From: an uncultured Clostridia bacterium
Lineage (GTDB): Bacteria > Bacillota > Clostridia > TANB77 > CAG-508
Reading direction: 5' to 3'
DNA: 64,000 nucleotides
NCBI GenBank assembly: GCA_947626605.1
Contig: CANQSV010000001.1
Coordinates: 107,018-171,017, forward strand
Shown: one piece after another, positions 59,054-64,000 of the stretch
How positions within the stretch are numbered: position 1 is the stretch's first letter
How the letters are laid out: every line of letters starts with the position of its first letter
Translations under genes and position numbers: made by a program
The notes under the pieces: model-generated
What the model saw: only the letters and a program-made list of their open reading frames with translations
Database searches by the model: none
Told to the model about the DNA's origin: nothing

Positions 59054-60283
59054 TTATATTTCTTCTTCTTTTATAACCTTATCTTCACTTATTACTTCTT
59101 TTCTTATTCTAGTTCTTCGTTTTGGCTTGTTTGTTTCCTTTATTTTCTCTTCTTCATACATTTTATTCTTGTAATCAATATAATCTACTAATATTATTTT
59201 TATAACTGCTACTACTGGTACTCCTAGGAACATTCCTAAAACTCCAAAATATGCACCACCTAAAGTTACTGCAAATATAACTAATATTGGGCTAACCTTA
59301 AGTGAAGAACCTATAATTCTAGGATTTATAATATTAGCATCTATTTGTTGCAATGCAATTACAACTATTGCTAGCCAAACAGCTTGTAAAATTCCACCTG
59401 TAAATATTGTAACTAATATTGCTACACCAACTGCAAATATAGCTCCAAAATAAGGTATTAAATTGAATAAACCAATTGTAAATCCTAATAATCCTGCATA
59501 TTCAACTTTTAATAAAGCCATAGCTATAGATGTTATAATACCAACAACTACAGCATCTACAATTTGTCCTCCTAAGAACTTAAAAAATACATCCCCTGCT
59601 GTATTAAAGTATTTGCAAATCAAATTATATTTTTCATCTTCTTTTGCTAATGCTCTTAAAACTTTCTTTCCAAATTGAAGAATTGAGTCTCTTTCTAATA
59701 ATATATATATTGAAACTATTATTGCCACAAAGAAATCAAAAATTCCACTTGCGATACTTATAACACCTTTTACATATTCTTTAATACTATCAATACTTAA
59801 ATATTCTTTTAAATCTATACTGCTTAATTTCTTTATTTCATTTTCTAAATCTTCCCTACTAAAAAATTCATTTTCTGGTATTGATCTAATTTGATTTATA
59901 GCTTCATCATAATATCCTGGCCAATCATTTACTAATTTAGTTATACTTTCGGAAATTGCTGGAATAATAAATTTAATTGCCATAATAATTATTAGTATTG
60001 CCAAAATATACGTAGTGAGAACACTCAAACCTCTCGCAATTTTATTTAGGAATTTGTTGTTCGGTTTTTTATATAAATTCTCAATTTTTTTTGCAGGCAT
60101 ATACAACAATCCTGCTATTAATATTCCCATCGAAAATGGCATTAAAATTCCTAATAAATTGGAAAACCACTGAGTAACATCTGTAAAATTATCTAATGTT
60201 TTATATATTGTTATAACAGCTACAGCAAAAACAAACCAGTAAATCCATTTTCCCCAGGGATTAGTTTTTTTAGTACTATTCAT
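59054..60283 (-). CDS. AI-2E family transporter (YtvI/PerM-like)
   Basis: Eight-TM AI-2E exporter; VVVGIITSIAMALLKVEYAGLLGFTIGLFNLIPYFGAIF, NIINPRIIGSSLKVSPILVIFAVTLGG. Confidence 0.9.
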   Translation of the reverse strand: MNSTKKTNPWGKWIYWFVFAVAVITIYKTLDNFTDVTQWFSNLLGILMPFSMGILIAGLLYMPAKKIENLYKKPNNKFLNKIARGLSVLTTYILAILIIIMAIKFIIPAISESITKLVNDWPGYYDEAINQIRSIPENEFFSREDLENEIKKLSSIDLKEYLSIDSIKEYVKGVISIASGIFDFFVAIIVSIYILLERDSILQFGKKVLRALAKEDEKYNLICKYFNTAGDVFFKFLGGQIVDAVVVGIITSIAMALLKVEYAGLLGFTIGLFNLIPYFGAIFAVGVAILVTIFTGGILQAVWLAIVVIALQQIDANIINPRIIGSSLKVSPILVIFAVTLGGAYFGVLGMFLGVPVVAVIKIILVDYIDYKNKMYEEEKIKETNKPKRRTRIRKEVISEDKVIKEEEI

Positions 60284-60337
60284 AACTATATCATTCCCTT
60301 CCTAAGTACAAATAAAACTTATCCTTTTCATAATATA

Positions 60338-61783
60338 TTAAAATATTTTTTCAAACTTATCCTTTTTTATTTCTTTTGGAACTTCTATAGGATATTTTCC
60401 TGTAAAGCAACCAGAACAAAAATCAGTTATACCATACTCTGCTACAATTTTCTTTACATTTTCTAAATCCAAATATTCTAGAGAATCAGCTCCCATCTCT
60501 TGTCTAATTTCCTCTATTGATTTTTGACATGCTATTAAATTTTCTTTTGAATCTATATCTGTTCCAAAATAACATACATCTATAAAAGGTGGAGCAGCAA
60601 TCCTTAAATGAACTTCTTTTGCACCTGCCTTTTTTAAAGTTTTTATCAATCTTCTTAAAGTATTTCCCCTTACAATAGAATCGTCTACTAAAACTATTTT
60701 CTTTCCTTGTACCGTTGATTTAATTGGGTTTAACTTTAATGCAACTTGTGCTTTTCTCTTTTTTTGAGTTGATTGTATAAAAGTTCTTCCTATATATTTA
60801 CTCTTTACAAAAGCTATATCATATGGAATTTTAGAATATTTTGAGTATCCTAATGCAGCATCTAATCCTGAATCAGGCACTCCTGCAACAATATCAGCAT
60901 CAACAGGAGCTTGTATACTTAAATACTTTCCTGCCTCTTCCCTAAATTTATGAACATTTAATCCATTTATTGTAGAATCAGGTCTTGCAAAATATATATA
61001 TTCAAAAATACACAAAGTTTCCTTGGCACCATTTCTAGCATCTATTGACTTAACTTCATTATTAGTAACTACAACTAATTCTCCCGGTTTTAAATCCCTT
61101 TCATAATCTCCTCCTACAATATCAATTGCACAAGATTCAGATGAGAAAACTATATCTCCATCATTTAATTTTCCCATACATAAAGGTCTAAAGCCATTAG
61201 GGTCTCTAACAGCTATTAATTTCTGAGAAGTCATTACCAACAAAGAATAAGCACCTTTTATATATTTCATAGCATTAATAACTGCCTCTTCTATGCTATG
61301 AGTCTTTAATCTTTCCCTTGCAATTATATAGCATATAACCTCAGTATCACTTGTAGAATTGAAAATTGCACCATTCTTTTGCAATTCTTCTCTTAATTCA
61401 AGTGCATTAGTTAAATTTCCATTATGAACTACTGCTAAATTTCCTTTTGCATGTCTAGTTACCATGGGTTGTGCATTTTCTTTTTTAGGATCTCCAGTAG
61501 TTGAATATCTAACATGTCCTATTGACATTTTACCTGTTGGCATTTGCTCTAATACATGTGGCTTGAATACACTATTAACTAAACCTACATCTTTATGATT
61601 GACTATAATTCCTCCATCATTTATAGCAATTCCACAGCTTTCTTCTCCCCTATGTTGAAGTGCAGATAATCCTACAGCTGTTGGAAATGATAACGCTTCA
61701 TTATTATTTTTAGAATATATTCCAAATATTCCACATTCTTCTTTTAATTTATCAAACATATCTTTCTCCTTTTTTGAAAGCAA
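60338..61783 (-). CDS. purF: Amidophosphoribosyltransferase
   Basis: ECGIFGIYSKN (Cys-nucleophile GATase), GHVRYSTTG, KKIVLVDDSIVRGNTLRRLIKTLKKAGAKEVHLRIAAPP. Confidence 0.95.
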   Translation of the reverse strand: MLSKKEKDMFDKLKEECGIFGIYSKNNNEALSFPTAVGLSALQHRGEESCGIAINDGGIIVNHKDVGLVNSVFKPHVLEQMPTGKMSIGHVRYSTTGDPKKENAQPMVTRHAKGNLAVVHNGNLTNALELREELQKNGAIFNSTSDTEVICYIIARERLKTHSIEEAVINAMKYIKGAYSLLVMTSQKLIAVRDPNGFRPLCMGKLNDGDIVFSSESCAIDIVGGDYERDLKPGELVVVTNNEVKSIDARNGAKETLCIFEYIYFARPDSTINGLNVHKFREEAGKYLSIQAPVDADIVAGVPDSGLDAALGYSKYSKIPYDIAFVKSKYIGRTFIQSTQKKRKAQVALKLNPIKSTVQGKKIVLVDDSIVRGNTLRRLIKTLKKAGAKEVHLRIAAPPFIDVCYFGTDIDSKENLIACQKSIEEIRQEMGADSLEYLDLENVKKIVAEYGITDFCSGCFTGKYPIEVPKEIKKDKFEKIF

Positions 61784-61943
61784 CTATCCAATTTAATTAT
61801 ATAATATAATTTCTATTAATTCAAGCTAAATCCTTTTTTCTAGCGTTATTTTACAAAATCATTCATCAAAAGTTATAAATTCTCATAAACTCTACCATTT
61901 TACAAATTAATTTGTTATAATCTCTTACAAGGAGTGATAACAT

Positions 61944-62522
61944 ATGTATAATTTAGTAGTATTTGCATCAGGAAATGGCACTACATTACAATCAATAATC
62001 GATAGCATAAATTCTGGTATATTACAAGCACAAATCAAACTTGTAGTATCAAATAATGAAGATGCCTATGCATTAGAAAGAGCAAAAAAAGCTAATATAG
62101 AAACTTATATAATTAATTCAAAAACAACAGAAGAAATAGATATAGAATTAGAAAAAATCCTATCAAACTATGAAATAGACCTGATAGTTCTTGCAGGATA
62201 TTTAAAGAAAATAGGAAATAGATTAATTTCCAAGTATACAATAATAAATACACATCCATCACTGTTACCAAAATTTGGTGGTAAGGGAATGTATGGAATG
62301 AAAGTTCACACAGCAGTTATTGAAGCAAAAGAAAAAATAAGTGGAGTTACTTTACACTATGTAAATGAAAATTATGATGATGGAGATATTATAAAGCAAA
62401 CAAAAGTAGATATTCTTCCAAGCGATACCCCAGAAACATTATCTCAAAAAGTACAAAAAGTCGAAAAAATACAATTAATAGATGTGTTGAAAGAATTTGT
62501 AACAAATAAAAAAGCGGATTAA
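61944..62522 (+). CDS. purN: Phosphoribosylglycinamide formyltransferase
   Basis: VVFASGNGTTLQSII, VLAGYLKKIG, NTHPSLLPKFGGKGMYG, GVTLHYVNENYDDGDII. Confidence 0.94.
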   Translation: MYNLVVFASGNGTTLQSIIDSINSGILQAQIKLVVSNNEDAYALERAKKANIETYIINSKTTEEIDIELEKILSNYEIDLIVLAGYLKKIGNRLISKYTIINTHPSLLPKFGGKGMYGMKVHTAVIEAKEKISGVTLHYVNENYDDGDIIKQTKVDILPSDTPETLSQKVQKVEKIQLIDVLKEFVTNKKAD

Positions 62523-62578
62523 CAAATTCTAAATAGCAAAAAAGTTATTAATAACTTGTAACATTCGCATAACTATCT

Positions 62579-62608
62579 AAAAAAACATAGAATTTTCTAT
62601 GTTTTTTT
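62579..62608. terminator. Terminator hairpin
   Basis: AAAAAAACATAGAATTTTCTATGTTTTTTT. Confidence 0.8.
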
Positions 62609-62672
62609 ACATCAATTATTCACTATTCATTATTCATTAAATTTATATTAACATCTCTATTGTTTATTGTTT

Positions 62673-63995
62673 TTATCTTGCTTCATTATCATCTTCACTT
62701 TGCACTGGCTCTTCACTTTGTACCGGCTCTGTTTCTTCATTTTGTTGTTCTGGAATAGCTGGTATTGTAGTTCCATCATTAAGAACTATTCTAGCACCAT
62801 CATCCCAATTGTAGTAAATCGTGCTAAAACTACTTGAATCATTCGTACTATATAAAACCTCATCATTACAATAAAAAGTATATAAATTCTTTTCTCTATC
62901 TATTACATAATAATAGCTTGGATCATTTCTCCTATAATAGATTGTTGTAATATCACCATTTTCTATTCTATCTATACTTCCATCTTGATTGAACCCTACA
63001 CTATCTCCTTCAGCCAACTCATATGTCGTTCCGTATATATCATTTCCACTTATAATTGCTTCTTTGCTATAATTATCAATTCCTTTAATTTGTTGATTTT
63101 CATAAAAATAAGTATTTATACCTTTTTCTCCAATATATTTTATTATATTATTTTCGTAATCATAATACTGAGTACATTTACCATCTGCGTCTATTTCTAT
63201 GATATTATGATCCTTATCATATACTTCTTTTCTCCCCTGTTCCTCTATTGCTTTTTCTTCACCTGTTTCATAATAACTTATACTATAATTTTCATCATAA
63301 TAATATGTATCTACATTACCATTTTCATAGAAAGAAACATAACTACCATTTCTAAGGTCATATCCCGCATAATTGATTATTTCATCACCTTTTTTATAAT
63401 TTTTAACTCTTTCTATGTTCTGGTTCTCATAATATTCATATTCTACATCCTCTATATTTTTAGATCTAACTATATTGTTATTGTAATCATAATAGAAAGT
63501 TGTAATTTCATCTTTTGTTATTCCTTCAATATTATGATTTTCATCATAATATGTTGTAATTCCATCTTTTGTTACATACCATTCTGAACCAGATTCCCTA
63601 TACTGTACATTATCATTCTCAGAAATATATATAGTTCTAATTTTTCCATCTTTATAAAAATCCACATGACTTCCAGGTTTTATTTCTAATTTCTGTCCAT
63701 TTATTTCTGTTGTGATTACTTTGTCACTATTGTTTTTATAATATGAAATAAGCTCGTTTTTATAATCATAATAACTGATTGATGTCATTCCATTATCAAT
63801 ATTTATAATTTCTCCTTGCTCATCATAAGATTTTTTTACTCCATCTATACCATCAAAACGTTCAAGACTTCCATTTTCTCTATAATAAAAGGTTCCGTTT
63901 TCTTCTCTCTTATATGCCTCTCTAAACTCTCCTGACTCTCTATCATAATGATATATAACATCATCTTTTTGTTCTATTACTATATTATCTCCCAT
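62673..63995 (-). CDS. Tyr/Asn/Asp-rich YD/MORN-like repeat protein, 5' end may lie beyond the window
   Basis: Tandem ~20-aa repeats (YYDYNNNIVRSKN.., YYDENHNIEGITKDEITTFYYD..); no SD visible before ATG at 63995. Confidence 0.7.
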   Translation of the reverse strand: MGDNIVIEQKDDVIYHYDRESGEFREAYKREENGTFYYRENGSLERFDGIDGVKKSYDEQGEIINIDNGMTSISYYDYKNELISYYKNNSDKVITTEINGQKLEIKPGSHVDFYKDGKIRTIYISENDNVQYRESGSEWYVTKDGITTYYDENHNIEGITKDEITTFYYDYNNNIVRSKNIEDVEYEYYENQNIERVKNYKKGDEIINYAGYDLRNGSYVSFYENGNVDTYYYDENYSISYYETGEEKAIEEQGRKEVYDKDHNIIEIDADGKCTQYYDYENNIIKYIGEKGINTYFYENQQIKGIDNYSKEAIISGNDIYGTTYELAEGDSVGFNQDGSIDRIENGDITTIYYRRNDPSYYYVIDREKNLYTFYCNDEVLYSTNDSSSFSTIYYNWDDGARIVLNDGTTIPAIPEQQNEETEPVQSEEPVQSEDDNEAR

Positions 63996-64000
63996 TTTTT

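Overview
Low-GC, spore-forming Clostridia-type chromosomal segment, mostly housekeeping genes on the minus strand. Recognisable blocks: murA-ftsQ-DUF881; mutL; an MNT/HEPN pair; a suf Fe-S operon (winged-helix regulator-sufC-B-D-S-U); ctsR-mcsA-mcsB-clpC; an ABC exporter; pheST with a T-box; minD-minE-rodA-dusB; a 2-oxoacid:ferredoxin oxidoreductase operon; coaD; adhE; an M23 peptidase; a broken VirD4-like gene; dnaJ-like; lgt; a ymfF/ymfH-type M16 pair; ypeB-sleB; a UgtP-like glycosyltransferase; purA; tRNA-fMet; mnmA; a PBP; an AI-2E exporter; purF; purN. Three small genes absent from the ORF track were found by reading: a Spo0E-like protein, an alpha/beta SASP, and a 50-aa ORF next to ctsR. 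The most unusual content is intergenic. Several families of palindromic, structured repeats (called A, B, C and D/E here) have conserved core motifs and stems that covary between copies. They sit between genes and inside operons (suf, por, mcs, pheST leader). Also notable: an MNT-HEPN cassette bounded by perfect 25-bp direct repeats, two genes split by an apparent single extra base in the same CGGT context (one at a Walker A motif), and a suf-linked regulator with a C-terminal Cys cluster and a palindrome-flanked promoter. All calls come from reading the sequence; no database search was run.
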